64,000 nucleotides of DNA from the NCBI RefSeq assembly GCF_030388665.1, contig NZ_CP128846.1, positions 2,170,001 through 2,234,000 of the forward strand. Reading direction: 5' to 3'. Shown here one piece after another: positions 7,965-15,768 of this stretch; the stretch's first letter is position 1; every line of letters starts with the position of its first letter. Origin of the DNA: Streptomyces flavofungini (lineage in GTDB: Bacteria; Actinomycetota; Actinomycetes; Streptomycetales; Streptomycetaceae). The position numbers and the translations under genes were made by a program. A model generated the notes under the pieces. The model saw only the letters and a program-made list of their open reading frames with translations, had not been told where the DNA came from and made no database searches.

Positions 7965-9774
7965 CACGGAGCACGACGTCCGGTACGCGGTCGGCCTGGA
8001 CCTCGGCGACGGCGAGAGCTCCCTGTGCTGGCTGGACACGACCTCGCAGGACCCGGCGAAGGTGCACGTCCGCGGCACCGAGGGCACCGCCGTCGTCACC
8101 GCCCTGGGGCGCGTGCCCCTGACGCCCGCCGACCCCGCCGACCCCGCGGCCGCCGACGCCGACTTCGGCCACCGGGTCGTCATCGGCGAGGACGCCGTGC
8201 TCGCCAGGAACTGCGTGCACTTCAGCGTCAACTTCAAGAACCGGCACCAGCACACCGACCTGCAAGCGGTGCAGTTCGCCCAGGTGTTCCTCGCGGAGTT
8301 CTTCGCCAAGCACCCCGAGGTGCGCGAGGACTGCGTGGTGTACGTCGGGCATCCCGCGGGCTGGGACCGCCGCTCCGTGAAGGCCTACCTGCGCCAGCTG
8401 CGGGCCATGGACGTGCCGGTGCGCCTGGTCGCCGAGTCCCAGTCGGCCCTGGTGCACGTGCGCGACCGCCGGGCCGAGCGCCCGGGCGGCGGCGGGCTCG
8501 ACCGGGTCCTCGTCGTCGACGTGGGCTCCTCCACGACCGACTTCACCGTCGTGGAGGACCTGGTCCCGCGGAACCTGCCCGTGGGCGCCGAACTGGGCTG
8601 CCGCGAGATCGACGCCGCCGTCGCCCGGATCGTGCGCGCCGAGTTCGAGGGCGCGGACTCCAAGGACGCGGAGAGGTTCACGGAGGAACTGGGGCGGGAC
8701 GGCGGTCCCCACATGCTGATGCTGGTCTGCCGCCGGGCCAAGGAGGCCCAGTTCACCGGCAAGGACTTCAGGGTGCAGCAGCTGCGGTCCGGCTGCTCCG
8801 CCGCGTTCGTCTCCCTGGTCACCCTGAGCGTGGAGCGGCTGCGCTCGGTCGACATCCCCGGGCGCGTCGTCCGGGCCCCCGGCGGCTGGGCCGACCGCTT
8901 CGCGGACATGCTGGCGGAGGTGCGCGGACTGCTCGGCGGAGTCGCCCCCGAGCTGGTCGTGCTCACCGGCGGCGGCTCCCGCATGCCCGTCGTCCGCGAG
9001 CTGTGCGCCGCCGCGTTCCCGGAGGCCACCGTGGAGAACGCCGCGGAGCCCTCCCTCTCGGTGACCCGGGGGCTCGCCAGCATCGGGCGGCACAGCGTCA
9101 ACGTCGTCCGCTTCCGCCGCGACATCCAGGCGCTCAAGGACCGCCCCGAGTTCGAGGAGGCGATCCGCGCCGGTCTCGTCGAGGCGTTCGACCAGGCCAA
9201 GAACTCCCTCCTGACCCGCCTCCTGGCCCGCGCGGACCGCCTGAACGCGGACGACGAGGGCGACCTCGACGCGCTGATCCGCGAACTCACCGGTCTGGAC
9301 GAGGTCCTGGCGGAGCTGCGCGTCACGCTGGAGGCCGCGCTCATCCCGCTGGTGCTCGACATCTGCCGTTCGTACGGCATCCGCGACGACCAGTTCACGC
9401 TCGACATCGCGCTGCCCGAGATCATCGGCACGGCCATCAGCCGCCGCATCCGCGCCCTGTGGCGGGTCCTTCGCAACTCCCAGGGGGCGCTGCACGTCGC
9501 CACGAGGGTGCCGCAGCTGGGCCTGATGCGGCTGCGGAGCGCGCTGCGCGCCGGGGCGACACCGGCGCAGATGGCCGCGCTCGTCGCCGGGATGGCCGTC
9601 ATCGTCGCTCTGCCGAAGGGCGCCGAACTCGGCGCCCGGCAGCTCATCAAGGCCACCCTCGGCAACGCCGCGCTCGACCCGACCGAGGTGGACCGCCTGG
9701 TCACCGACGTCGCCGAGCGGATCAGCGCGCAGATGGACGACCGTGCGCGGGAGGTGGAGCGCTTCCTGCGCTGA
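7954..9774 (+). CDS. Hsp70-like (ASKHA-fold) ATPase of unknown function
   Basis: A 606-aa protein whose first ~380 residues show the actin/Hsp70 nucleotide-binding pattern: phosphate-1 loop GLDLGDGESS (14-23), phosphate-2 loop VLVVDVGSSTTDF (about 185-197) and adenosine motif VVLTGGGSRMPVV (about 335-347). The C-terminal third is not a recognisable Hsp70 substrate-binding domain; it is helical with a hydrophobic stretch (AALVAGMAVIVALPKGAELG). The ATG at 7954 has GAGGGG seven bases upstream and overlaps the KAP gene by 11 bases, so the two probably act together. It is not a DnaK orthologue: it lacks the C-terminal lid and has no dnaJ or grpE beside it. Role unknown. Confidence 0.8.
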   Translation: MAHDTEHDVRYAVGLDLGDGESSLCWLDTTSQDPAKVHVRGTEGTAVVTALGRVPLTPADPADPAAADADFGHRVVIGEDAVLARNCVHFSVNFKNRHQHTDLQAVQFAQVFLAEFFAKHPEVREDCVVYVGHPAGWDRRSVKAYLRQLRAMDVPVRLVAESQSALVHVRDRRAERPGGGGLDRVLVVDVGSSTTDFTVVEDLVPRNLPVGAELGCREIDAAVARIVRAEFEGADSKDAERFTEELGRDGGPHMLMLVCRRAKEAQFTGKDFRVQQLRSGCSAAFVSLVTLSVERLRSVDIPGRVVRAPGGWADRFADMLAEVRGLLGGVAPELVVLTGGGSRMPVVRELCAAAFPEATVENAAEPSLSVTRGLASIGRHSVNVVRFRRDIQALKDRPEFEEAIRAGLVEAFDQAKNSLLTRLLARADRLNADDEGDLDALIRELTGLDEVLAELRVTLEAALIPLVLDICRSYGIRDDQFTLDIALPEIIGTAISRRIRALWRVLRNSQGALHVATRVPQLGLMRLRSALRAGATPAQMAALVAGMAVIVALPKGAELGARQLIKATLGNAALDPTEVDRLVTDVAERISAQMDDRAREVERFLR

Positions 9775-9899
9775 CGCCCGCAGAGCCCCCGCGAACCCTC
9801 TTCAACCCCCTTGACACCACTGCCCACTTACCGCCCTACTGGACCCTGCGCAGCCACTGACAACGTTGTCCGGACAGTTGCTTGGAGGGGACTCAGGGG

Positions 9900-12800
9900 A
9901 TGGGACACAGACCTCGGGGACACAGAGCGCGCTGGGCCTTCGCCCCGCTCGCGGGCGCGGCGGGGCATCGGCGCCGATCCACCGCCGCCGTCGGCCTCAC
10001 CGCGCTCGCGGTGCTCGCCGCCTCGCAGGGCGCCGCCGTGGCGGGTCCGGAGCGGGCGCCGCGGGCGGACAAGGAGTTCAGCTCCTCGTTCGAGAAGGAC
10101 GACGCCCAGCCCGACTGGCTGAACACGGTCGAGACGGGGCCCGACGGCAAGAAGAAGGCCGGCGGGGTCAACGGCGGCTTCAGCTCCGGGATTCCGGGGA
10201 GTGTGAACGACCGCGTCGTGGACGTGCGGGCGAGCGGTGAGAACGCGGGCGCCGGGGAGACCAAGGAGAAGCTGGTCGACGGCGAGCAGTCCACGAAGTG
10301 GCTCACCTTCAAGCCCACCGGCTGGGTGGAGTTCGAGCTCGACGCGCCCGCGAAGGTGATCACGTACGCGCTCACCTCCGCCAACGACCACCAGGAGCGC
10401 GACCCGAAGGACTGGAAGCTCCAGGGCTCGACGGACGGCAAGGACTGGAAGGACCTCGACACCCGCAAGGGCGAGAAGTTCGCCAGCCCCTTCACCACGA
10501 AGAAGTACGACTTCGAGAACACAGCCGCGTACTCCCACTACCGCCTGGACATCACCGCCAACAACGGCGCGAGCGACGCCCTGCAACTCGCCGACGTGCA
10601 GCTCTCCGTCGGCGGCAGCGACAACCCGGCCCCGCCCGACGACATGCTGAGCCTCGTCGACCGCGGCCCCGCCGGGTCCCCGACCGCGAAGGCGCGCGCC
10701 GGGTTCACCGGCAGGCAGGCGCTGCGGTACGCGGGCACGCACACGGCCGAGCAGCGCGGCTTCTCGTACAACAAGGTCTTCGACGTCGATGTGGACGTGC
10801 GCCGCGACACGGAGCTGTCGTACCGCGTCTTCCCGTCCATGGCGGACGGAGACCTGGACTACGACGCCACGAACGTCGCCGTCGACCTGGCCTTCACCGA
10901 CGGCACCTATCTGAGCGACCTCAAGGCCACCGACCAGCACGGCTTCCCGCTGACCCCGCGTGGTCAGGGCGATTCCAAGGTCCTCTACGTCAACCAGTGG
11001 AACGACGTGGTCGGGCGGATCGGCGAGGTCGCGTCCGGCAAGACGGTGGACCGGATCCTGATCGGCTACGACTCCCCCAAGGGCCCCGCGAAGTTCCGGG
11101 GCTGGCTGGACGACGTGTCGCTGAAGGAGACCCCGCCCGCGAAGCCCAAGGCGCGCCCCTCCGACTACGCCTCGACGACGCGCGGCACCAACTCCAGCGG
11201 CGGCTTCTCGCGCGGCAACACCTTCCCGGCCACAGCCGTCCCGCACGGCTTCAACTTCTGGACGCCGGTGACCAACGCGGGCTCCATAAGCTGGCTCTAC
11301 GACTACGCGCGCGGCAACAACGACGACAACCTGCCGACCGTGCAGGCGTTCAGCGCGAGCCACGAGCCGAGCCCGTGGATGGGCGACCGGCAGACCTTCC
11401 AGGTGATGCCGTCGGTGGCGAAGGACAAGCCCGAGGCCGACCGTGCCAAGCGGGCGCTGCCGTTCCGGCACGAGAAGGAGACGGCGAAGCCGCACTACTA
11501 CGGCGTGACGTTCGAGAACGGCCTGAAGGCCGAGATGACGCCGACCGACCACGCGGCCATGTTCAAGTTCACCTATCCCGGTGATGACGCGAGCATCGTC
11601 TTCGACAACATCGAGAAGACGGGCGACACCAAGCACAATGTCGGCCTGACCCTCGACAAGGAGAAGGGCATCGTCACGGGCTACTCCGACGTGAAGTCGG
11701 GCCTGTCGACCGGTGCCACCCGGATGTTCGTGTACGGCACCTTCGACAGCCCGGTCACCGACGGCGGCAAGCTGGAGGGCGGCGGCACCACGGACGCCAC
11801 CGGCTACTTCCGCTTCAGGGCCGGTGCGGACCGCACGGTCTCGCTGCGCCTCGCCACCTCGCTGATCAGCGTCGACCAGGCGAAGGCCAACCTGGACGCG
11901 GAGATCCCGGCGGGCACGTCGTTCGGCCGCGTCAAGGAGCGGGCGCAGGACAAGTGGGACGACATCCTCGGCCGGGTCGAGGTGGAGGGCGCGAGCGAGG
12001 GCCAGAAGACGTCCCTGTACTCCAGCCTGTACCGGCTGTATCTGTACCCCAACTCGGGCTTCGAGAAGGTCGGTTCGAAGCACAAGTACGCGTCCCCGTT
12101 CTCGCCGCAGACCGGCCCGGACACGCCCACGCACACCGGCGCGAAGATCGTCGAGGGCAAGCCGTACGTGAACAACGGCTTCTGGGACACGTACCGCACG
12201 ACGTGGCCCGCCTACTCCCTCTTCACCCCGAAGAAGGCGGGCGAGCTGGTCGACGGCTTCGTGCAGCACTACAAGGACGGCGGCTGGACCTCGCGCTGGT
12301 CCTCGCCGGGCTACGCGGACCTGATGACCGGCACGTCATCCGACGTGGCGTTCGCCGACGCGTACGTGAAGGGCGTGCGCGGCTTCGACGCCAAGGCGGC
12401 GTACGACGCGGCGGTGAAGAACGCGACGGTCGCGCCGGACAAGTCGGGCTACGGCCGCAAGGGCATGACCACCTCGCCGTTCCTCGGCTACACCCCGTCC
12501 GAGACGCACGAGGGCCTGTCGTGGGCGCTGGAGGGATACGTCAACGACTACGGCATCGCGAAGATGGGCCGGGCGCTCTACAAGAAGACGGGCGAGAAGC
12601 GCTACAAGGAGGAGTCCGCGTACTTCCTCAACCGCGCCCGCGACTACGTGAACCTCTTCGACTCCAAGGCCGGGTTCTTCCAGGGCAAGAACAAGAAGGG
12701 CGACTGGCGGGTCCCGTCCGAGAAGTTCGATCCGCGGATCTGGGGCCACGACTACACCGAGACCAACGCGTGGGGCTACGCCTTCACCGCCCCGCAGGAC

Positions 12801-13796
12801 TCGCGCGGCCTCGCCAACCTGTACGGCGGCCGGGGCGGCCTGGCGAAGAAGCTCGACACGTACTTCGCCACGCCGGAGACGGCCTCGCCCGAGTTCGCCG
12901 GCTCCTACGGCGGCGTCATCCACGAGATGACGGAGGCCCGTGACGTGCGGATGGGCATGTACGGGCACTCCAACCAGGTCGCGCACCACGCCGCGTACAT
13001 GTACGACGCGGCCGGGCAGCCCGCGAAGACGCAGGAGAAGGTCCGCGAGGTCATGTCCCGCCTGTACACGGGCAGCGAGATCGGGCAGGGCTACCACGGC
13101 GACGAGGACAACGGCGAGCAGTCGGCCTGGTACCTCTTCTCCTCCCTCGGCTTCTACCCGCTCGTCATGGGCAGCGGCGAGTACGCCATCGGCTCCCCGC
13201 AGTTCACGAAGATGACCGTGCACATGGACAACGGCAGGGACCTGGTGGTGAAGGCCCCGAAGAACAGCGCCAAGAACGTGTACGTGCAGGGTCTCAAGGT
13301 CAACGGCAAGACCTGGAAGTCGACCGCGCTCCCCCACAAGGAGATCGCACGCGGCGGCACCCTGGAGTTCGCCATGGGCCCGAAGCCGTCCGCGTGGGGC
13401 ACCGGCAAGAACGCCCAGCCGGTCTCCGTCACGGACGACGACAAGGTGCCGTCCCCTCGCAAGGACGTCCTGAAGGTCGAGGGCGAGCTGTTCGACAACT
13501 CCTCGTCCACGTACGCGAACGCGGCGTCCGTCGTGCTGCCGGTCCAGGGCCGCACCAAGGCCGTCCAGTACACCCTCACCTCGGCCGACAGGGCCAAGGC
13601 CCCGCGCGGCTGGGTCCTCCAGGGCTCCCGCGACGGCGAGAAGTGGAAGACCGTCGACAAGCGCTCCGGCCAGTCCTTCGCCTGGGACAAGCAGACCCGC
13701 CCCTTCACGGTGAGCAAGCCCGGCTCGTACGTGAAGTACCGCCTCGTCTTCACGGGCGGCCGGGGCACGCTCTCGGAGGTGGAGCTGCTGCGCTGA
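9900..13796 (+). CDS. Secreted GH92-family alpha-mannosidase with two F5/8-type C domains
   Basis: A 1298-aa extracellular glycosidase. The N-terminus is a basic signal sequence (RRRSTAAVGLTALAVLAA) ending near residue 52. Next comes an F5/8 type C/CBM32-like carbohydrate-binding module (about 90-235; TKWLTFKPTGWVEFELD, WKLQGSTDGKDW). The GH92 catalytic domain spans about 420-1165 (GGFSRGNTFPATAVPHGFNF, HEMTEARD, GNDDNLPTVQAF). A second F5/8-like module closes the protein (WVLQGSRDGEKW). GH92 enzymes are calcium-dependent exo-alpha-mannosidases, mostly 1,2-specific. The ATG at 9900 follows GGAGGGG; an in-frame TTG at 9882 is less likely. It stands alone after the KAP/Hsp70 pair and ends at a convergent hairpin. 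It could supply mannose from fungal or plant N-glycans. Confidence 0.92.
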   Translation: MGHRPRGHRARWAFAPLAGAAGHRRRSTAAVGLTALAVLAASQGAAVAGPERAPRADKEFSSSFEKDDAQPDWLNTVETGPDGKKKAGGVNGGFSSGIPGSVNDRVVDVRASGENAGAGETKEKLVDGEQSTKWLTFKPTGWVEFELDAPAKVITYALTSANDHQERDPKDWKLQGSTDGKDWKDLDTRKGEKFASPFTTKKYDFENTAAYSHYRLDITANNGASDALQLADVQLSVGGSDNPAPPDDMLSLVDRGPAGSPTAKARAGFTGRQALRYAGTHTAEQRGFSYNKVFDVDVDVRRDTELSYRVFPSMADGDLDYDATNVAVDLAFTDGTYLSDLKATDQHGFPLTPRGQGDSKVLYVNQWNDVVGRIGEVASGKTVDRILIGYDSPKGPAKFRGWLDDVSLKETPPAKPKARPSDYASTTRGTNSSGGFSRGNTFPATAVPHGFNFWTPVTNAGSISWLYDYARGNNDDNLPTVQAFSASHEPSPWMGDRQTFQVMPSVAKDKPEADRAKRALPFRHEKETAKPHYYGVTFENGLKAEMTPTDHAAMFKFTYPGDDASIVFDNIEKTGDTKHNVGLTLDKEKGIVTGYSDVKSGLSTGATRMFVYGTFDSPVTDGGKLEGGGTTDATGYFRFRAGADRTVSLRLATSLISVDQAKANLDAEIPAGTSFGRVKERAQDKWDDILGRVEVEGASEGQKTSLYSSLYRLYLYPNSGFEKVGSKHKYASPFSPQTGPDTPTHTGAKIVEGKPYVNNGFWDTYRTTWPAYSLFTPKKAGELVDGFVQHYKDGGWTSRWSSPGYADLMTGTSSDVAFADAYVKGVRGFDAKAAYDAAVKNATVAPDKSGYGRKGMTTSPFLGYTPSETHEGLSWALEGYVNDYGIAKMGRALYKKTGEKRYKEESAYFLNRARDYVNLFDSKAGFFQGKNKKGDWRVPSEKFDPRIWGHDYTETNAWGYAFTAPQDSRGLANLYGGRGGLAKKLDTYFATPETASPEFAGSYGGVIHEMTEARDVRMGMYGHSNQVAHHAAYMYDAAGQPAKTQEKVREVMSRLYTGSEIGQGYHGDEDNGEQSAWYLFSSLGFYPLVMGSGEYAIGSPQFTKMTVHMDNGRDLVVKAPKNSAKNVYVQGLKVNGKTWKSTALPHKEIARGGTLEFAMGPKPSAWGTGKNAQPVSVTDDDKVPSPRKDVLKVEGELFDNSSSTYANAASVVLPVQGRTKAVQYTLTSADRAKAPRGWVLQGSRDGEKWKTVDKRSGQSFAWDKQTRPFTVSKPGSYVKYRLVFTGGRGTLSEVELLR

Positions 13797-13879
13797 CCTG
13801 AGCGGACTCGGCCCCGACGGCTTTGCGGGGTCGGGTTCCGCGAGGCCCCGCTTGTCGGTGAGCGCCGACACGAGAAGCA

Positions 13880-13929
13880 GGCCGCGCCCCGATTCGCCGT
13901 CTCCCCCTTCGGCGAGTCGGGGCGCGGCC
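13880..13929. terminator. Large bidirectional terminator between GH92 and amidase genes
   Basis: A 13-bp perfect stem (GGCCGCGCCCCGA / TCGGGGCGCGGCC) continues into a further six pairs with one mismatch around a 12-base pyrimidine-rich loop. It lies between two converging genes. Confidence 0.78.
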
Positions 13930-13998
13930 GTCCGCGCTGTGTCCGGAGGCCGCCGGACGCGCTCGTCATCGGTCACGTCGGGGCGCCCGGGTCTTCCT

Positions 13999-15036
13999 TC
14001 AGCTCCAGTACAGGCCTCGTGCGCGGGCCGCGGTGACGGTCACGGGCGCGGTGTCGGCCGGATCCAACGGCCAGTACACGGCCTCGAAGTGCAGGGACTC
14101 GGCCGGCTTGATGGAACCGGTGTGCGGGAAGTCGACGAACGTCTTCCCGTCGGTGCCCTGCCGTTCGGTGATCCCGGCCGTCCAGCGACTGCCGTCTGTC
14201 CTGCGGTGGTAGAAGCGGCCCTGGAGAGTCGCGCCGACGGGGACGTTCTCCAGGGTGAGCTGGACCAGGGCATCGATGGCGGCGGCGCCTGTGAGCAGGT
14301 TCTCAGCCTCGATCGGGACCGTGGTCCACTGCCCGGGTCGCAGGGGCCGGGCAGTCGTGTCGTAGCGTCCGAAGGTGGTGGGCATGTCGGTGTCCTCCTG
14401 ATCCGGCCACCGGCCCGCGGGCTGCGCCAGACAGGCCGCGAGATCGCGCCGGTAGTCCTTCATGTCGAAGCCGCGCGGGTCGACTTTCCAGTCGGACCAC
14501 TCCAAGTGCCCGATCGCACTCTTCGCGGTCCAGCCGTAGGCACGGATGACCGCGGCGGCGGCCTTGACCATGGCGATGTACTGCACGCGCGGCCATGGGT
14601 CCCGGCCGTCGCCGCGGTTCTCGCACTCGAAGCCGTAGAAGCGGGCGTTGCCGTCTACGGCCCCCGGGCTGCCCTGGTGTTGGCGGGGTGGCGGCGGGTA
14701 GTCGCCGTAGTTCTCGGCGATCACGGCCCTGAGGACGGCGAGGTCGCCGCCCCCGGCGTGGTTGGCTCTGCCGTTGCCGGTGAGGTGGACCACGCCGTCC
14801 TTGGTGATGCAGCCGAGAGCGAGCGGGCCCGGGAGACCCCTGTAGCCGTCGTAGATGAGGTTCACGACGTCCGTTCCGGGGCCGGTGACGGTGTGGTGGA
14901 TCATCACACCGTTGACCGGGCTCCAGGCGCCGACGTGATTGCGGTTGTTCGTGCGCCAGGACCGCACTTCGCGCACCGTGCAGCCCTCGGCGCGCAAGGC
15001 GGTCAGCAGCCGGCCGGCGGACAGAGGAGGAGCCAT
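13999..15036 (-). CDS. Peptidoglycan N-acetylmuramoyl-L-alanine amidase (Amidase_2, endolysin-like)
   Basis: A 345-aa zinc amidase of the T7-lysozyme type. The conserved zinc ligands can be placed as IHHTVTG (about residue 45) and GHLEWSDWKVDPRGF (about 172-186), with the intermediate GFECENRGDG characteristic of actinophage endolysins. The C-terminal ~120 residues (from PTTFGRYDTTARPL) form a separate beta-rich domain, probably for wall or capsid association. There is no signal peptide, so release would need a holin or lysis. The ATG at 15036 has GGAGG seven bases upstream. No other phage genes surround it, so it may be a lone prophage relic. Confidence 0.85.
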   Translation of the reverse strand: MAPPLSAGRLLTALRAEGCTVREVRSWRTNNRNHVGAWSPVNGVMIHHTVTGPGTDVVNLIYDGYRGLPGPLALGCITKDGVVHLTGNGRANHAGGGDLAVLRAVIAENYGDYPPPPRQHQGSPGAVDGNARFYGFECENRGDGRDPWPRVQYIAMVKAAAAVIRAYGWTAKSAIGHLEWSDWKVDPRGFDMKDYRRDLAACLAQPAGRWPDQEDTDMPTTFGRYDTTARPLRPGQWTTVPIEAENLLTGAAAIDALVQLTLENVPVGATLQGRFYHRRTDGSRWTAGITERQGTDGKTFVDFPHTGSIKPAESLHFEAVYWPLDPADTAPVTVTAARARGLYWS

Positions 15037-15138
15037 TGGTCTCCCTCCCATCGGTGAGGTGGACCCTCTGCTGGGCACAGGGGTTCTTACGGCGTGCGTA
15101 CGTGACCGGCCGCGAGGCATCTCGGGAACCGCCCGGAG

Positions 15139-15166
15139 ACAGCACGGGACAGCACGGGACAGCACA
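15139..15166. repeat. 10-bp tandem repeat, 2.7 copies
   Basis: Units of ACAGCACGGG repeated head to tail upstream of the amidase start, in non-coding DNA. No function evident. Confidence 0.7.
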
Positions 15167-15285
15167 GTGCGGCTGATGCCTGCTGGAGAGGCGACGGCGC
15201 CGAGGGCAACCGTCTCGTACTGCTCCTGGCTGACGCTGTGGTGCCAGGCGAGAGGTACGGGGCGGGGCGGGCAGAGCGGGGTGCG

Positions 15286-15381
15286 TCAGCCCGGCCTGCG
15301 GGGACGCGGCCCCCGGGGCCCGGCTGCTGGATGCGGATGCGGATGCGGATGCTGGACCGTGCCCCAGTCGATCCTGGCCAT
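15286..15381 (-). CDS. Possible 31-aa His-Pro-rich peptide
   Basis: A short frame MARIDWGTVQ followed by four His-Pro pairs and a Gly/Arg/Pro tail. The ATG has GGGG six bases upstream. The His-Pro run is encoded by the GGATGC hexamer repeat at 15329-15352, so part of it may be repeat expansion. It lies on the amidase strand, 250 bases upstream of it. I do not recognise it; it may not be expressed. Confidence 0.25.
   Translation of the reverse strand: MARIDWGTVQHPHPHPHPAAGPRGPRPRRPG
15329..15352. repeat. Hexamer tandem repeat (GGATGC x4)
   Basis: Four perfect copies of GGATGC. The repeat lies in an otherwise non-coding stretch, or encodes His-Pro pairs in the small minus-strand frame at 15286-15381. 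Confidence 0.8.
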
Positions 15382-15552
15382 GTTGTTCCCCTATTTCGTA
15401 CAGGTGATGCACAGTCAGGGCTGATGGGTGCCGTAGCGTCGCTGTGGTGACCTGACCGGCGTGGCTGACCAGGCGTTTCCGTTTGCGGGAGCAGGTCGCG
15501 GACCTGATGGGGGCCTAGGTGTTGGTGTACCTGGTGGTGGCTCCGGAGACGT

Positions 15553-15582
15553 CGGCTGCCTGGGAGGCGTCCCAGGCAGCCG
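15553..15582. terminator. 13-bp stem-loop in the decayed Rhs patch
   Basis: CGGCTGCCTGGGA / TCCCAGGCAGCCG with loop GGCG, a perfect stem. It lies just past the degenerate minus-strand Rhs fragment, as the hairpins at 23718 and 25374 follow the displaced cassettes. It may be the old terminator of that cassette. Confidence 0.65.
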
Positions 15583-15594
15583 GGACGGTCAGAG

Positions 15595-15710
15595 CCTCGC
15601 TTCACAGTCCTTCTTCCAGACCCAGCGGCCGTTGCCTTTGTACTGACAGCCGACGTGCATGCCGCGGTCGGCGGGCCACCGGACGTCGCCGACGGGCCGT
15701 GGTCGGAGGG
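15595..15710 (-). pseudogene. Degenerate Rhs C-terminal fragment
   Basis: On the minus strand this stretch reads GDVRWPADRGMHVG, then KGNGRWVWKK. That is the same segment as GDAWWAADRGMYAG and KGNGKWVWKQ in the large Rhs gene at 21738-21815. It is cut off after about 35 residues and carries a small deletion that breaks the frame near 15692. It is a relic of the same Rhs family, 3 kb away and inverted relative to the main island. Confidence 0.7.
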
Positions 15711-15716
15711 CGGCGC

Positions 15717-15768
15717 GAGGCCGACGTGCGCACCGGTGCGTGGTGGCGGGTGCGGACCTTGTTCCGCC
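15717..15768 (+). pseudogene. Fragment of the multi-TM gene found after the Rhs array
   Basis: This stretch encodes EADVRTGAWWRVRTLFR, nearly identical to EADVRTGPWWRVRTLLR in the multi-TM protein encoded at 27380-29194 (its 28610-28664 part). Only about 17 codons remain, abutting the MFS stop codon. Together with the neighbouring Rhs fragment it shows that a second Rhs-type locus once stood here. Confidence 0.7.

Noticed and set aside
7954..9774. dnaK orthologue
   Set aside because: The Hsp70 substrate-binding domain is absent and grpE/dnaJ are not nearby.
13999..15036. Intact prophage around the amidase
   Set aside because: No integrase, terminase, portal, tail or holin genes flank it; only a lone endolysin-like gene is present.
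15329..15352. GGATGC tandem repeat as a CRISPR-like array
   Set aside because: Hexamer units have no spacers and no cas genes are present anywhere in the window.
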